A stretch of DNA of 64,000 nt, from contig NZ_FMAD01000003.1 in NCBI RefSeq assembly GCF_900094595.1, positions 310,001 through 374,000 on the forward strand, given 5' to 3'. The notes under the pieces were generated by a model. It had not been told where the DNA came from, did no database searches, and saw only the letters and a program-made list of their open reading frames with translations. Position 1 is the stretch's first letter, and the number at the start of each line of letters is the position of its first letter. The DNA comes from Cupriavidus alkaliphilus. GTDB lineage: Bacteria > Pseudomonadota > Gammaproteobacteria > Burkholderiales > Burkholderiaceae. Positions 40,009-49,631 of the stretch are shown here, in pieces. Position numbers and translations under genes: made by a program.

Positions 40009-40944
40009 TCAGATGGTGCCCGATTTTAAGGGCACAAAGAAAACGGCTTCAAGCGCGGTTCGGTGAAAGCGATGGCGGTTGCGCCGCTCGATCAGCAGCA
40101 GTTGCTGCGTCACGGTCTGGCCGGGCACGCCTGCCGGCGGCATTACCGCGACCGGGGCAATCAGGCGCCCGCCGATGGCCAGCTGCTCCAGCAGCGCCTC
40201 GGGCACCTCCATGCCAGCCGCGGCGAGGATGATGGCCGAGAACGGCGCGGCCTGCGGCAGGCCCAGCATGCCGTCGCCGTAATGCAGGCGCAGGTTGGGC
40301 ACGCGCAAGGGCCGCAGGTTCGCCTTGGCCTGCTCGTGCAGCGGCCGGATGCGCTCGATCGAGAAGACTTCGCGCGCCACCTGGGCCAGCACCGCGGCCT
40401 GGTAGCCACAGCCGGTGCCGATCTCGAGCACGCGCTCCAGCGGCGCCTCGGCGCCCAGGCCCTCGCGCAGCAGTTCGATCATGCGCGCCACCACCGACGG
40501 CTTGGAGATGGTCTGCTGGTGGCCGATCGGCAGCGCCGCGTCTTCATACGCCTGCGACGCCAGTCCCGGCTCGACGAACAGGTGGCGGGGCACCGTGGCG
40601 ATGGCCGACAACACGCGCTCGTCGCGGATGCCCGCGGCGCGCAGCCGCGCCGCCAGTGCCACGCGCGCGCGCGCCGAGGCCATGCCGCCGCCGCCCGCGG
40701 TGGCCGCCGAGGCGCGCTGCGCGACCGCGCTGGCGGGCACCAGCGCGGGCGCGGGCGCCGGCGCCGCGGTGCGCGGCAGGCGGGGCTTGGCCGGCGTGGC
40801 CGGCGTGGCCGGCGGGGACAGCGGCGCGGCCGGGCGTGGCGCGCCCACCGCGGGCATGCCGGCGGTGCGCTCGGGCGCGGGCTTGCGCTCGACCACCGCA
40901 TCCAGCGGCAGCGGAAACTTGTTGCGAGGGGGCGTGGAACTCAT
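40009..40944 (-). CDS. pcm: Protein-L-isoaspartate O-methyltransferase
   Basis: 311 aa, about 90-100 longer than usual. Residues 1-88 are a Pro/Ala-rich tail; the enzyme proper starts near M88 ([19 protein letters not shown]). Core motifs are [14 protein letters not shown] and the SAM-binding [17 protein letters not shown]. It methylates isoaspartyl residues in aged proteins so that they can be repaired. In surE-pcm-nlpD-rpoS order; nlpD follows after eight bases. M88 could be an alternative start. Confidence 0.95.
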   Translation of the reverse strand: MSSTPPRNKFPLPLDAVVERKPAPERTAGMPAVGAPRPAAPLSPPATPATPAKPRLPRTAAPAPAPALVPASAVAQRASAATAGGGGMASARARVALAARLRAAGIRDERVLSAIATVPRHLFVEPGLASQAYEDAALPIGHQQTISKPSVVARMIELLREGLGAEAPLERVLEIGTGCGYQAAVLAQVAREVFSIERIRPLHEQAKANLRPLRVPNLRLHYGDGMLGLPQAAPFSAIILAAAGMEVPEALLEQLAIGGRLIAPVAVMPPAGVPGQTVTQQLLLIERRNRHRFHRTALEAVFFVPLKSGTI

Positions 40945-40996
40945 CGGGGGCGCGGCGCGGCAACTCGGCGGCTGGGGCGGCTCGGGACCGGCGGCC

Positions 40997-41749
40997 CTAC
41001 TTCAGCCACTGGTCGAGCGCGTCGAGCTGCCCGCGGTGGGTCAGGTCCAGCTGCAACGGCGTGAGCGAGACGTAGCCCTGCGCGGTCGCGTGGAAATCGG
41101 TGCCCTCGCTGGCATCGCGCGCGTCGCCGGCCGGGCCGATCCAGTAATTGGTATCGCCGCGCGGGTTGACCTGCGTGATCACCGGCTGCGACGGATGGCG
41201 CTTGCCCAGGCGCGTGGCGCGATAACCCTGGATATGTTCGAACGGCAGGTTCGGGATATTGACGTTGAGCAGGAACGGCTCGGCCGGCGGGGTGCCGATG
41301 ATGCGCTCCACCACGGTGCGCGCGACGCGCGCGGCGGCATCGAGGTGTTCCCAGCCCTTGTCCACCTGCGAGAAGGCCACCGAGGGAATCCCGAGCAGGT
41401 AGCCTTCGATCGCGGCGGCGACGGTGCCGGAGTACAGCACGTCCTCGCCCATGTTCTGGCCCTGGTTGATGCCGGACACCACCAGGTCGGGCTTTTCCTC
41501 GAGCAGCCCGGTCAGCGCGATATGCACGCAATCGGTGGGCGTGCCGTTGACGAAGCGAAAACCTTTTTGCACGCCTTCGCGCGCTTCGTAGATCGACAGC
41601 GGACGCTGCAGGGTGAGGGAATTGGAAGCGCCGCTATGGTTCTGCTCCGGCGCGATGACCGTGATCCGGCCCAGCGGCGCGAGCGCAGCATGCAAAACGG
41701 CCAGTCCCGGCGCGAGATAACCGTCGTCGTTGGCGAGAAGGATATGCAT
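40997..41749 (-). CDS. surE: 5'/3'-nucleotidase SurE
   Basis: 250 aa, normal length. Metal ligands: D8 and D9 in [11 protein letters not shown], the conserved SGASNSLT loop and SGINQGQN motif. SurE dephosphorylates nucleoside monophosphates and short polyphosphates in stationary phase. The ATG at 41749 gives the standard start [10 protein letters not shown]; the frame continues upstream without homology. First gene of the surE-pcm-nlpD-rpoS cluster. Confidence 0.97.
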   Translation of the reverse strand: MHILLANDDGYLAPGLAVLHAALAPLGRITVIAPEQNHSGASNSLTLQRPLSIYEAREGVQKGFRFVNGTPTDCVHIALTGLLEEKPDLVVSGINQGQNMGEDVLYSGTVAAAIEGYLLGIPSVAFSQVDKGWEHLDAAARVARTVVERIIGTPPAEPFLLNVNIPNLPFEHIQGYRATRLGKRHPSQPVITQVNPRGDTNYWIGPAGDARDASEGTDFHATAQGYVSLTPLQLDLTHRGQLDALDQWLK

Positions 41750-41970
41750 GCCGCGATTGTACCTGAGCGCAGGCGCGCAAGCGGCCTGCGCGCCGCCCTG
41801 TCTGAGAGTGCGAGCGTGGCGGCTCAGGCACGGTATGCAGGCCGCAAATGACCGCCTCCACGGCTTCGGCATGAAACAGAACGACCGTGCTATTCCTGCG
41901 CTACACTTGCCCCGCCGGCCCGCGTAAGCTTTGACTGGCGCGGCATGCCAACCACACCACCGGAGACAAG

Positions 41971-42945
41971 ATGAAAGCCGTACTGTGCAAAGCCTGGGGT
42001 CCGCCCGATTCGCTGACCCTCGAAACCCTGCCCGACCTGGTGCCCGGCAAGGGCGAAGTGGTCATCGACGTCAAGGCGGCCTCGGTCAACTTCCCGGATG
42101 TGCTGATCATCCAGAACAAGTACCAGGCCAAGCCCGAACTGCCGTTCACCCCGGGTTCGGAGCTGGCCGGCGTGGTCAACGCGGTGGGCGAAGGCGTCAC
42201 CCACGTCAAGCCCGGCGACAAGGTCATCGCCTACCTGGGCAATGGCGCTTTCGCCAGCCAGGCCAAGGCGCCGGCGGCGTCGGTGGTGCCGATGCCGCCC
42301 AGCATCGACTTCGAGACGGCGGCCGCCTTCACGCTGACCTACGGCACCTCGCACCACGCAGTGATCGACCGCGGCGAGCTCAAGGCGGGTCAGACCATGC
42401 TGGTGCTGGGCGCGGCCGGCGGCGTGGGCCTGGCGGCGATCGAGATCGGCAAGGCTATCGGCGCGCGCGTGATCGCGGCGGCGTCGACCGACGAAAAGCT
42501 GGCGGTGTGCAAGCAGCACGGCGCCGACGCCTTCATCAACTACAGCACCGAAGACCTGCGCGAGCGCGTCAAGGCGCTGACCGACGGCAAGGGCCCCGAC
42601 GTGGTCTACGACCCGGTCGGCGGCATCTATGCCGAGCCGGCGTTCCGCTCGATCGGCTGGCGCGGCCGCTATCTGGTGGTGGGCTTCGCCAACGGCGAGA
42701 TTCCCCGGCTGCCGCTGAACCTAGCACTACTCAAGGGCGCGTCGCTGGTGGGCGTGTTCTGGGGCGATTTCGTGCGGCGCGAGCCCAAGGCCAACCAGGC
42801 CAACATGGCGCAGATGCTGGGCTGGATGAAGGAAGGCAAGATCCGCCCGCATATCTCGGCGCGCTACCCGCTGGAGCATGCCGCGCAGGCGCTCAAGGAC
42901 ATGGAAGCGCGCAAGGTCACCGGCAAGATCGTGATCGTGCCGTGA
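41971..42945 (+). CDS. NADPH:quinone oxidoreductase-like, zinc-independent MDR family
   Basis: 324 aa. The medium-chain reductase fold is shown by [32 protein letters not shown] and the nucleotide-binding [21 protein letters not shown]. The structural and catalytic zinc cysteines of alcohol dehydrogenases are absent, which places it in the quinone oxidoreductase/enoyl reductase branch. The actual substrate is unknown. GGAGACAAG precedes the ATG, and TACACT at 41902-41907 is a possible -10. Single-gene unit. Confidence 0.88.
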   Translation: MKAVLCKAWGPPDSLTLETLPDLVPGKGEVVIDVKAASVNFPDVLIIQNKYQAKPELPFTPGSELAGVVNAVGEGVTHVKPGDKVIAYLGNGAFASQAKAPAASVVPMPPSIDFETAAAFTLTYGTSHHAVIDRGELKAGQTMLVLGAAGGVGLAAIEIGKAIGARVIAAASTDEKLAVCKQHGADAFINYSTEDLRERVKALTDGKGPDVVYDPVGGIYAEPAFRSIGWRGRYLVVGFANGEIPRLPLNLALLKGASLVGVFWGDFVRREPKANQANMAQMLGWMKEGKIRPHISARYPLEHAAQALKDMEARKVTGKIVIVP

Positions 42946-43168
42946 TGGTGTCGTGACGGCTGCCCGGCATCGACGCAGCGGCTGTTGCGCTGGTGCCGGG
43001 CCCCAAAAAAATCATGGCGCAGGCGGTGCGGCTACACCCTGCGCCATGCGAGGCAAAGCGCCCCCAAGCCGCCTGTTGTCCTGGTTGCGCACACCCCGGC
43101 GCAGGCCAACAGGCAGTTCCCAAAACAGCCGCCCCCCCGGCCGGGCCGTATTCCGGAAGTTCCCCTTG

Positions 43169-44227
43169 TCAGAAGCGATGCTGCAGGCCGGCCATGACGC
43201 CCGTCTGGTTGTTGCCAAAACCGACCAGGTCGCGCGACACGCTGACGTCCTGGCCGTTGCGCGCCTTGGCGTAGCCCACTGACAGGTAGGCCAGCGTGCG
43301 CTTGGACAGCGCGTACTGCCCGCGCAGCGAGAACAGGATCGGGTCGGCATCGTTGCCACCCTTGATGTTCTGCTTGTAGACCGCGCCGTACAGCGTAAGC
43401 GCCGGCGTGAAGGCGTAGCTGGCGCCGCCCCAGTACATGTCGCTGCGGTGGCTGGCCACGCCGGTGGTGAAGCTGCGCTTGTAGTTGCGGTAGCCGGCAA
43501 ACAGCTTCAGGTCGCCAAAGTCATAGCTGGCCCCGGCATGGATGCCCTGGATGTAGTCGGTGGCGTCGGCGGGCGTGGTGCTGGTGCCGGCGCCGTTCTG
43601 CCGGTCCCACGTCGCGGCGGCGGCGAACTTGCCGGCGTTGTAGCCGGCACCCAGCGCATACTTCGACGAACTCTTGAAGTCCCCCGCCACTTCGCCCAGC
43701 GCCACCGTCGCGCCGAGCTTCAGGCCGCCGAAACTGCCGTCGTAGCGGATGGCATTGGAGGCGCGCGAGAACAGGCCGTCCTTGCGCCCGCCGGTGGCCG
43801 TCGACGACGTCGCCCACGAATAGGCCGGCGCATAGCCCATCGGGTCGAACGGCAGCATGAAGTCGTAGGTGGTGGTGAAGGTGCGGCCCAGCACCACCTG
43901 GCCGTAGCGGCTGGACAGGCCCACCGTGGCGCGGCGGTCGAACAGCGTGTTGTCGGTATCGAGCCGGCCGGTGTCGATGGCGATGCCGCTTTCGAGGTTG
44001 AAGATCGCCTTCAGGCCGCCGCCCAGCTCTTCGCTGCCACGGATGCCCCAGCGCGAGGTGTTCCTGCCGCCCGAGGTCAGCTTGACCGTCGAGCCGTCCG
44101 GCCCGGCGTGGCTGACATACTCGATGCCCGCGTCCACCAGCCCATACAGGGTCACGTTCGATTGCGCGGATGCCGACCCCGCGGCCGCCAGGCCCATCGC
44201 GGCCAACGCCATTGCCGTACGCTTCAT
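43169..44227 (-). CDS. Gram-negative porin, OmpC-like general porin of Burkholderiales
   Basis: 352 aa. The signal peptide ends SASA-Q (residue 21); the mature start QSNVTLYGLVDAGIEYVSH is typical of these trimeric 16-strand porins. SRWGIRGSEELGGGLKAIFNLESG and the C-terminal VMAGLQHRF with terminal Phe (BAM recognition) complete the picture. The ATG at 44227 was preferred over the one six bases upstream because AGGAG sits at the right distance. Divergent from a two-component system that might control it. Confidence 0.93.
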   Translation of the reverse strand: MKRTAMALAAMGLAAAGSASAQSNVTLYGLVDAGIEYVSHAGPDGSTVKLTSGGRNTSRWGIRGSEELGGGLKAIFNLESGIAIDTGRLDTDNTLFDRRATVGLSSRYGQVVLGRTFTTTYDFMLPFDPMGYAPAYSWATSSTATGGRKDGLFSRASNAIRYDGSFGGLKLGATVALGEVAGDFKSSSKYALGAGYNAGKFAAAATWDRQNGAGTSTTPADATDYIQGIHAGASYDFGDLKLFAGYRNYKRSFTTGVASHRSDMYWGGASYAFTPALTLYGAVYKQNIKGGNDADPILFSLRGQYALSKRTLAYLSVGYAKARNGQDVSVSRDLVGFGNNQTGVMAGLQHRF

Positions 44228-44457
44228 TGCCATCTCCTTCCTTGTGCTTGTTGTGGTAATCGTCAGCGGCCGGATGGTAGGTGACGCGCACTTTCAGTTC
44301 GCTTTCGGACCGCGGGGTTTTCGCGGTCGTGGCGCCTCCGCGCGATCAGTGGTTTCCCTAGCTTCTAAGCCGGCGCGGTTCGCTGTATCAGTCTGGCCTT
44401 TGCCGTTTTTGCTGTTGCAGCCGTTTTCCCCGCCTTGCCGCCTGACCGCCCTGCCCC

Positions 44458-45132
44458 ATGCGTATCCTGCTTGCCGAAGACAATGTGATGCTGGCCAGTT
44501 CCCTGAGCCAGGCCCTGGGCCAGGCCGGCTTCACGGTCGACTGCATGCACGACGGCCACAGCGCGGACACGCTGCTGAGCACGCAGGACTACGCCCTGCT
44601 GATCCTGGACCTGGGCCTGCCCGGCCTCGACGGGCTGGAAGTGCTGCGCCGCCTGCGCCAGCGGCGCAACCCGCTGCCGGTGCTGATCCTGACCGCGCAC
44701 GGCTCGGTCGAGGACCGCGTGCGCGGCCTTGACCTGGGCGCCGACGACTACCTGGCCAAGCCGTTCGACCTGTCCGAGCTGGAGGCGCGCGCCCGCGCGC
44801 TGATCCGCCGGGCCCATGGCCACGACCGCACGCAGATCGCCTTCGGCCCGCTGCACTACGACAGCATCAGCCGCGCCTTCCTGCTGCACGGCCAGTTGCT
44901 CGCGCTGACCGGGCGCGAGCGCGCCGTGCTCGAGGTGCTGTTGCTGCGCGATGGCCGCGCGGTCAACAAGGGCGCGCTGTCGGAGAAGATCTTCGGCATC
45001 GACGAATCGGTCAATCCGGACGCGATCGAGATCTACGTACACCGGCTGCGCAAGAAGCTCGACGGCAGCGGCGTCGCCATCGTCACGCTGCGCGGCCTGG
45101 GCTACCTGCTCGAAACGCGGCCGGCGGCATGA
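44458..45132 (+). CDS. Two-component response regulator, OmpR family (TctD/QseB-like)
   Basis: 224 aa. The receiver domain has the acidic pair ED (7-8), phosphoacceptor D51 (LILDLGLPG) and K101 (YLAKPFD). A C-terminal OmpR winged helix follows (LTGRERAVLEVLLLRDGRAVNKGALSEKIFG, EIYVHRLRKKLDGSGVAIVTLRGLGYLL). No Shine-Dalgarno is obvious before the ATG. Its stop overlaps the start of the histidine kinase gene (ATGA). The target genes are unknown; the divergent porin and the ABC transporter downstream are candidates. Confidence 0.93.
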   Translation: MRILLAEDNVMLASSLSQALGQAGFTVDCMHDGHSADTLLSTQDYALLILDLGLPGLDGLEVLRRLRQRRNPLPVLILTAHGSVEDRVRGLDLGADDYLAKPFDLSELEARARALIRRAHGHDRTQIAFGPLHYDSISRAFLLHGQLLALTGRERAVLEVLLLRDGRAVNKGALSEKIFGIDESVNPDAIEIYVHRLRKKLDGSGVAIVTLRGLGYLLETRPAA

Positions 45133-46532
45133 TGCGGCCGCGCCAGGCCCCCAGCCTGCGGCGGCAGCTGTCGCTGTGGCTGCTGCTGCCGCTGATGGGC
45201 CTGCTTGCCTTCGACGCCTGGCTGACCTACCAGCGCGCGATGTCGGCCGCGCATACCGCCTTCGACCGCACGCTGGAGGCATCGCTGCGCGCCATGCGCG
45301 AAGGCATCCGCCTGCACGAGGGACGGCTCGCGGTCGAACTGCCCAACCTCGCGCTCGAGCTGTTCGACGGGCAGGCCGGCCCGCGCATCTTCTACCGCAT
45401 CCGCGCCGACGACGGCACCACCGTCACCGGCTACGACGACCTGCCGATGCCGGCCGACGCCTCCCTGCAGCTGTACCGCACCGTGTTCTACGACACCCTG
45501 TTCCGCGACCAGCCACTGCGCATGGCGGCGCAGCCGCTGCCGGTGCGCGACGTCGGCTCGGCGCGCACGCGGCTGGTGTGGGTGCTGGTGGGCGAGACCA
45601 TCGAGCCGCGCCAGCTGCTGGCGCGCGACATCCTGATCGGCTCGCTGCTGCAGGAGCTGATGCTGGTGACGCTGGCGCTTGGCATCGTCTGGCTCGGCGT
45701 GCGGCGCGGCCTGCGGCCGCTGCACCGGCTCTCCGACACGGTGGCGCGGCGCGGCACGCAGCTCGAGCCGATCGAGCAGAAAGACCTGCCCGCGGAGATG
45801 AAGCCGCTGGTGCGGGCGCTGAACCAGTACATGGAGCGGCTGCACGGCATGGTGCTGGCGCGCAAGCGCTTCTTTGCCGATGCCGCGCACCAGCTCAAGA
45901 CCCCGCTGGCGATCATCCAGGCGCAGTCCGAACTGGCGCTGCGCGAACGCGACGGCGAACGCGTGCGCGAGCATATGCGGCGGCTGCACGGCACCGTGCG
46001 GCACGCGTCCAGGGGCGTGCAGCAGCTGTTGTCGCTATCGCGCCTGGAGCCCGATGCCGGCTATGAGCCGGCGCTGAAGCCGCTGCGGCTGGATACGCTG
46101 GCACAGTCGGTGGCGCTGGAGTGGGCGCCGGTGGCGCGCCGAGCCGGGGTCGACCTGGGCTTCGAGCAGGATGGTGCGGCGCAGATCGCCGGACAGCCCG
46201 AGCTGCTGCAGGAGCTGACCGGCAACCTGATCGACAACGCGATCCGCTATGCGGGGCGCGGCGCGATGGTGACAGTGCGCGTGGCGGGTGAAGACGGGAT
46301 GGCGCAGCTGCAGGTGACCGACAACGGCCCCGGCATTGCGCCGGCCGAACGCGAGGCGGTGTTCCGGCGCTTCTATCGCGGCGCGAGCGGGCAGGCGGTG
46401 GAAGGCACCGGCCTGGGCCTGTCGATCGTGCGCGAGATCGCACGGCTGCATGGCGCGACGGTGGAGCTCGGCGAAACGCCGGGAGGTGGACTAACGGTGT
46501 CGGTACAATTCAGCGCCCGGCCATCTCCTTGA
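45129..46532 (+). CDS. Sensor histidine kinase (TctE-like)
   Basis: 467 aa. Membrane segments near residues 13-33 and 168-190 enclose a periplasmic sensor of about 130 residues (TctE-type N-terminal domain). Cytoplasmic motifs: H254 in FFADAAHQLKTPLAII (H box), LIDNAIRYAG (N box), VTDNGPGI (G1) and GTGLGLSIV (G2). In the TctDE family these systems sense citrate-like carboxylates, but the ligand here is not evident. Co-translated with the response regulator. Confidence 0.92.
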   Translation: MMRPRQAPSLRRQLSLWLLLPLMGLLAFDAWLTYQRAMSAAHTAFDRTLEASLRAMREGIRLHEGRLAVELPNLALELFDGQAGPRIFYRIRADDGTTVTGYDDLPMPADASLQLYRTVFYDTLFRDQPLRMAAQPLPVRDVGSARTRLVWVLVGETIEPRQLLARDILIGSLLQELMLVTLALGIVWLGVRRGLRPLHRLSDTVARRGTQLEPIEQKDLPAEMKPLVRALNQYMERLHGMVLARKRFFADAAHQLKTPLAIIQAQSELALRERDGERVREHMRRLHGTVRHASRGVQQLLSLSRLEPDAGYEPALKPLRLDTLAQSVALEWAPVARRAGVDLGFEQDGAAQIAGQPELLQELTGNLIDNAIRYAGRGAMVTVRVAGEDGMAQLQVTDNGPGIAPAEREAVFRRFYRGASGQAVEGTGLGLSIVREIARLHGATVELGETPGGGLTVSVQFSARPSP

Positions 46533-46544
46533 CCATTTGGGTAC

Positions 46545-46571
46545 TCCCTCTCCCGCGTGCGGGAGCGGGGA
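46545..46571. repeat. REP-like intergenic palindrome
   Basis: Imperfect inverted repeat TCCCTCTCCCG, loop CGTG, CGGGAGCGGGGA, in the 50-bp gap between the convergent kinase and permease genes. Sequences of this type (CTCTCCCGC...GCGGGAGAG) are frequent intergenic repeats in proteobacteria. Confidence 0.5.
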
Positions 46572-46582
46572 GCAAGCCAAAC

Positions 46583-47374
46583 TCACAGCTTCTCCGTCTC
46601 CCCGCTCTTCGGCTGCCACTTCATCAGCCGCTTCTCGCCGATGCCGACCATCCAGTCCAGCACCAGCGCAAACGCGGTCAGCACCACGATGCCGGCAAAC
46701 ACGGTATTGATGTCGAAGGTGCCCTCGGCCTGCAGGATCAGGTAGCCCACGCCGCGCGCCGAGCCCAGGTATTCGCCCACCACCGCGCCGACGAAGGCCA
46801 GGCCCACCGAGGTATGCAGCGACGAGAACACCCAGCTGGTCGCGCTCGGCAGGTAGACATGGCGCAGCAGCTGCTTCTGGCTGGCGCCCAGCATGCGCGC
46901 ATTGGCCAGCACCACCGGGCTGACTTCCTTGACGCCCTGGTAGACGTTGAAGAAAACGATGAAGAACACCAGCGTAACCGCCAGCGCCACCTTCGACCAG
47001 ATTCCCAGGCCGAACCAGACCGCGAAGATCGGCGCCAGGATCACGCGCGGCATCGAGTTCATGGCCTTGACGTAGGGATCGAGGATGGCGGAGGTGAGCG
47101 GGCTCAGCGCCAGCCACAGGCCGACGCCCAGCCCCGCCACCGTGCCGATGCCGAAGGCCAGCACGGTTTCGATCAGGGTCACGCCCAGGTGCAGGTAGAT
47201 ATCGCGCTCGACGATAAACCAGTTCCAGATGCGTTGCGCCACCATCAGTGGCTCGCCAAAGAAGAAGGCGACCTGCTGCGAGCGCGTGGCCACGTGCCAC
47301 ACGCCGAGGATCACCACCAGGACCAGCAGCTGCCACACGCGCAGCATGCCCTTGGAATCAGTACGGAATGCCAT
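46583..47374 (-). CDS. ABC transporter permease, nitrate/sulfonate/taurine type
   Basis: 263 aa with about six membrane segments (LLVLVVILGVWHVA, LAFGIGTVAGLGVGLWLAL, VALAVTLVFFIVFFNVY, VLTAFALVLDWMVGIG and others). The cytoplasmic EAA loop that docks with the ATPase reads ANARMLGASQKQLLRHVYLP, and the SsuC/TauC/ThiX branch is indicated by SSLHTSVGLAFVGAVVGEYLGSARGVGY. Last gene of the three-gene transporter operon, 40 bp after the ATPase gene. Confidence 0.93.
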   Translation of the reverse strand: MAFRTDSKGMLRVWQLLVLVVILGVWHVATRSQQVAFFFGEPLMVAQRIWNWFIVERDIYLHLGVTLIETVLAFGIGTVAGLGVGLWLALSPLTSAILDPYVKAMNSMPRVILAPIFAVWFGLGIWSKVALAVTLVFFIVFFNVYQGVKEVSPVVLANARMLGASQKQLLRHVYLPSATSWVFSSLHTSVGLAFVGAVVGEYLGSARGVGYLILQAEGTFDINTVFAGIVVLTAFALVLDWMVGIGEKRLMKWQPKSGETEKL

Positions 47375-47414
47375 CGGGATTCAGTTCTTGTTTTGAATTG
47401 GGACGCGGGACCGG

Positions 47415-48227
47415 TCAGGCCACCTTGCGCTGCTGGGCGTAGCCCTTGAGCACTTCCTCGCGCAGCACGTCCCAGATCGCGGCGTGCAGCTCGACAAAGC
47501 GCGGATGGTTGCGGATCTCGGCGACATCGCGCGGACGCGGCAGGTCGATCGCGAACTCGCCGATCGGATGCGTGCCGGGACCGGCCGACAGCACCACCAC
47601 GCGGTCGCTCATGGCGATGGCCTCGTCCAGGTCGTGGGTGATGAAGAGCACCGCCTTGCGCTTGGCGGCCCACAGCTCAAGCACTTCGTTCTCCATCAGC
47701 TGGCGGGTCTGGATGTCGAGCGCCGAGAACGGCTCGTCCATCAGGATGATGTCCGGGTCCAGCACCAGCGTCTGCGCCAGCGCCACGCGCTTGCGCATGC
47801 CGCCCGAGAGCTGGTGCGGGTAGCGGTCGCCAAACCCGCCCAGGCCCACGCGGCGCAGCCATTCCTCGCCCTGCCGCACCGCCTCGGCGCGCGCGGTGCC
47901 GCGGAATTCCAGGCCGGCGACGACGTTGTCGAGCGCGCTGCGCCAGGGCATCAGCGCCTCGGTCTGGAACATGTAGCCGGCGCGCCGGTTGATGCCGCGC
48001 AGCGGCTCGCCGAACACGCGCACCTCGCCGCTGGAAGGCTCCAGCAGGCCGGCGCCGACATTCAGCAGCGTGGACTTGCCGCAGCCGGTGGGACCCACCA
48101 CCGATACGAATTCGCCGGGCTGGATCGACAGCGTGACGTCCTTGACCGCGGTATAGCGCTGGCTGCGGTCATCGCGCGAGACAAAGGTGCAGGTGACCTG
48201 CTCGAGTGAAAGTGCGGGAATGCTCAT
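47415..48227 (-). CDS. ABC transporter ATP-binding protein, nitrate/sulfonate/taurine type
   Basis: 270 aa. Walker A GPTGCGKSTLL, signature LSGGMRKRVALAQ, Walker B IILMDEPFSALD and the switch His in FITHDLDEA. The gene order substrate receptor, ATPase, permease and the SsuB/TauB-like sequence support an importer for a small anionic or aromatic compound. A hairpin in the spacer upstream probably lowers its expression relative to the receptor gene. Confidence 0.95.
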   Translation of the reverse strand: MSIPALSLEQVTCTFVSRDDRSQRYTAVKDVTLSIQPGEFVSVVGPTGCGKSTLLNVGAGLLEPSSGEVRVFGEPLRGINRRAGYMFQTEALMPWRSALDNVVAGLEFRGTARAEAVRQGEEWLRRVGLGGFGDRYPHQLSGGMRKRVALAQTLVLDPDIILMDEPFSALDIQTRQLMENEVLELWAAKRKAVLFITHDLDEAIAMSDRVVVLSAGPGTHPIGEFAIDLPRPRDVAEIRNHPRFVELHAAIWDVLREEVLKGYAQQRKVA

Positions 48228-48313
48228 GATGAACCGTCTCAGACCCGCCGTGGCGGCGCGGGGGGCGGCGCGGGCGAGTGATGATGGATGGGCCGTCGCT
48301 GCCGCAAAGCAAA

Positions 48314-48335
48314 GGCCCGCTGCGGGCAGCGGGCC
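48314..48335 (-). terminator. Attenuator-like hairpin between receptor and ATPase genes
   Basis: 9-bp stem GGCCCGCTG (48314-48322) and CAGCGGGCC (48327-48335) with a CGGG loop. In the direction of transcription it is followed by TTTGCTTTG. It lies 22 bases after the receptor stop codon and is suited to partial termination. Confidence 0.6.
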
Positions 48336-48357
48336 GAGAGCATCGACGGCGGGAAAA

Positions 48358-49401
48358 TTACTTGTACTTGGCGTTGGCCTTCTGCACGAAAGCGTTGGTG
48401 TAGGTCTCTTCCAGCTTGATCGGCTTGCCCTTCAGTTCGGCGTCGAACTGGCCGAGCGCATTGAGCGCCGTGCGCGGGCCGTCGGCCGGCATGGTGCCGT
48501 CCGGCGAGATCGCTTCCTTGACCTTCTCCCACGCGGCCAGGTACAGCGCACGGTCGCCCAGCAGGTAGCTTTCCGGCACGGTCTTGACGATGTCGGACGG
48601 GCCCGCCTTCTGCAGCCACTTGAGCGCGCGCACCATGGCATTGGTCAGCGCCTGCGTGGTGTTGGGATTCTGCTGGATAAAGGCCTGCGACGCATACAGG
48701 CAGCCCGACGGCATGTTGCCGCCGAACACCGCCTGGGTGTCCTTGAGCGTGCGGGTATCCGAGGCAATGCGCACTTCGTTCTTCTGCGTCAGCATCGACA
48801 CCACCGGGTCGAGGTTGGCCATGGCATCGATCTGGCCCGAACGCATCGCCGCCACCGCGCCGGCGCTGGCGCCGACGCCGATGAAGGACACGTCCGACGG
48901 CTTCAGGCCGGCCTTGGCCAGCACGAAGTTGGCCATCATGTTGGTCGACGAGCCCGGCGCGGTCACGCCGATCTTCTTGCCCTTCAGGTCGGCAATCGAC
49001 TTGAAGTTGGGCATGGTCTTGTTCGACACCACCAGCACGATCTGCGGGGCGCGGCCCTGCAGCACGAATTCCTGGTAGCGCTGGCCCTTGGCCTGCAGGT
49101 TGATGGTGTGCTCGTAGGCGCCCGAAACCACGTCGGCGCTGCCGCCCACCACCGCCTGCAGCGCCTTGGCGCCGCCGGCGAAGTCGACGATCTCGACATC
49201 CAGCCCTTCTTCCTTGAAGTAGCCGAGGCGCTCGGCGATGGTCAGCGGCAGGTAATAGAACAGGTTCTTGCCGCCGACCGCGATGGTGACCTTGGTCTTC
49301 TCGGGCTTGCCCTGCGCCTGCGCCTGGCCGAAGGTGAACCAGCCGGCCAGGAACAGCGCCAGCGCGATCAGGAATTGCTTCCAGAATTTCTTGTTATACA
49401 T
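48358..49401 (-). CDS. ABC transporter substrate-binding protein (SsuA/NMT1-like)
   Basis: 347 aa. The signal peptide (MYNKKFWKQFLIALALFLAG...AQAQ) ends near residue 30. The mature part has the family pattern YYLPLTIAERLGYFKEEGLDVEIVDFAGG, ADVVSGAYEH, LKGKKIGVTAPGSSTNMMANFVLAKAGL and MRSGQIDAMANLDP. Relatives bind nitrate, sulfonates, taurine, thiamine precursors or aromatic acids; nothing in the sequence fixes the ligand. The ATG at 49401 is preceded by GGAGAT. Confidence 0.92.
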   Translation of the reverse strand: MYNKKFWKQFLIALALFLAGWFTFGQAQAQGKPEKTKVTIAVGGKNLFYYLPLTIAERLGYFKEEGLDVEIVDFAGGAKALQAVVGGSADVVSGAYEHTINLQAKGQRYQEFVLQGRAPQIVLVVSNKTMPNFKSIADLKGKKIGVTAPGSSTNMMANFVLAKAGLKPSDVSFIGVGASAGAVAAMRSGQIDAMANLDPVVSMLTQKNEVRIASDTRTLKDTQAVFGGNMPSGCLYASQAFIQQNPNTTQALTNAMVRALKWLQKAGPSDIVKTVPESYLLGDRALYLAAWEKVKEAISPDGTMPADGPRTALNALGQFDAELKGKPIKLEETYTNAFVQKANAKYK

Positions 49402-49631
49402 GCGAGATCTCCTACCCGTGTGGACTGGCGCCGCGGCAGATGCGAAGGCAAAGGGGCGCTGCGAATGACGCTGCGACTGACGCTGCAAGAGCCCCCGGCG
49501 CGGGGGCGCGCCGCGGTGCGGCAAATTGCGATGCTACCGGACGGCACGGCGCGCCGCATCGGTATCAATACCTAGCAAGCCCGCCAGCTTAGCGCCCTTA
49601 CCTTTCGATCACCTTGCCACCGCCACTGGCC

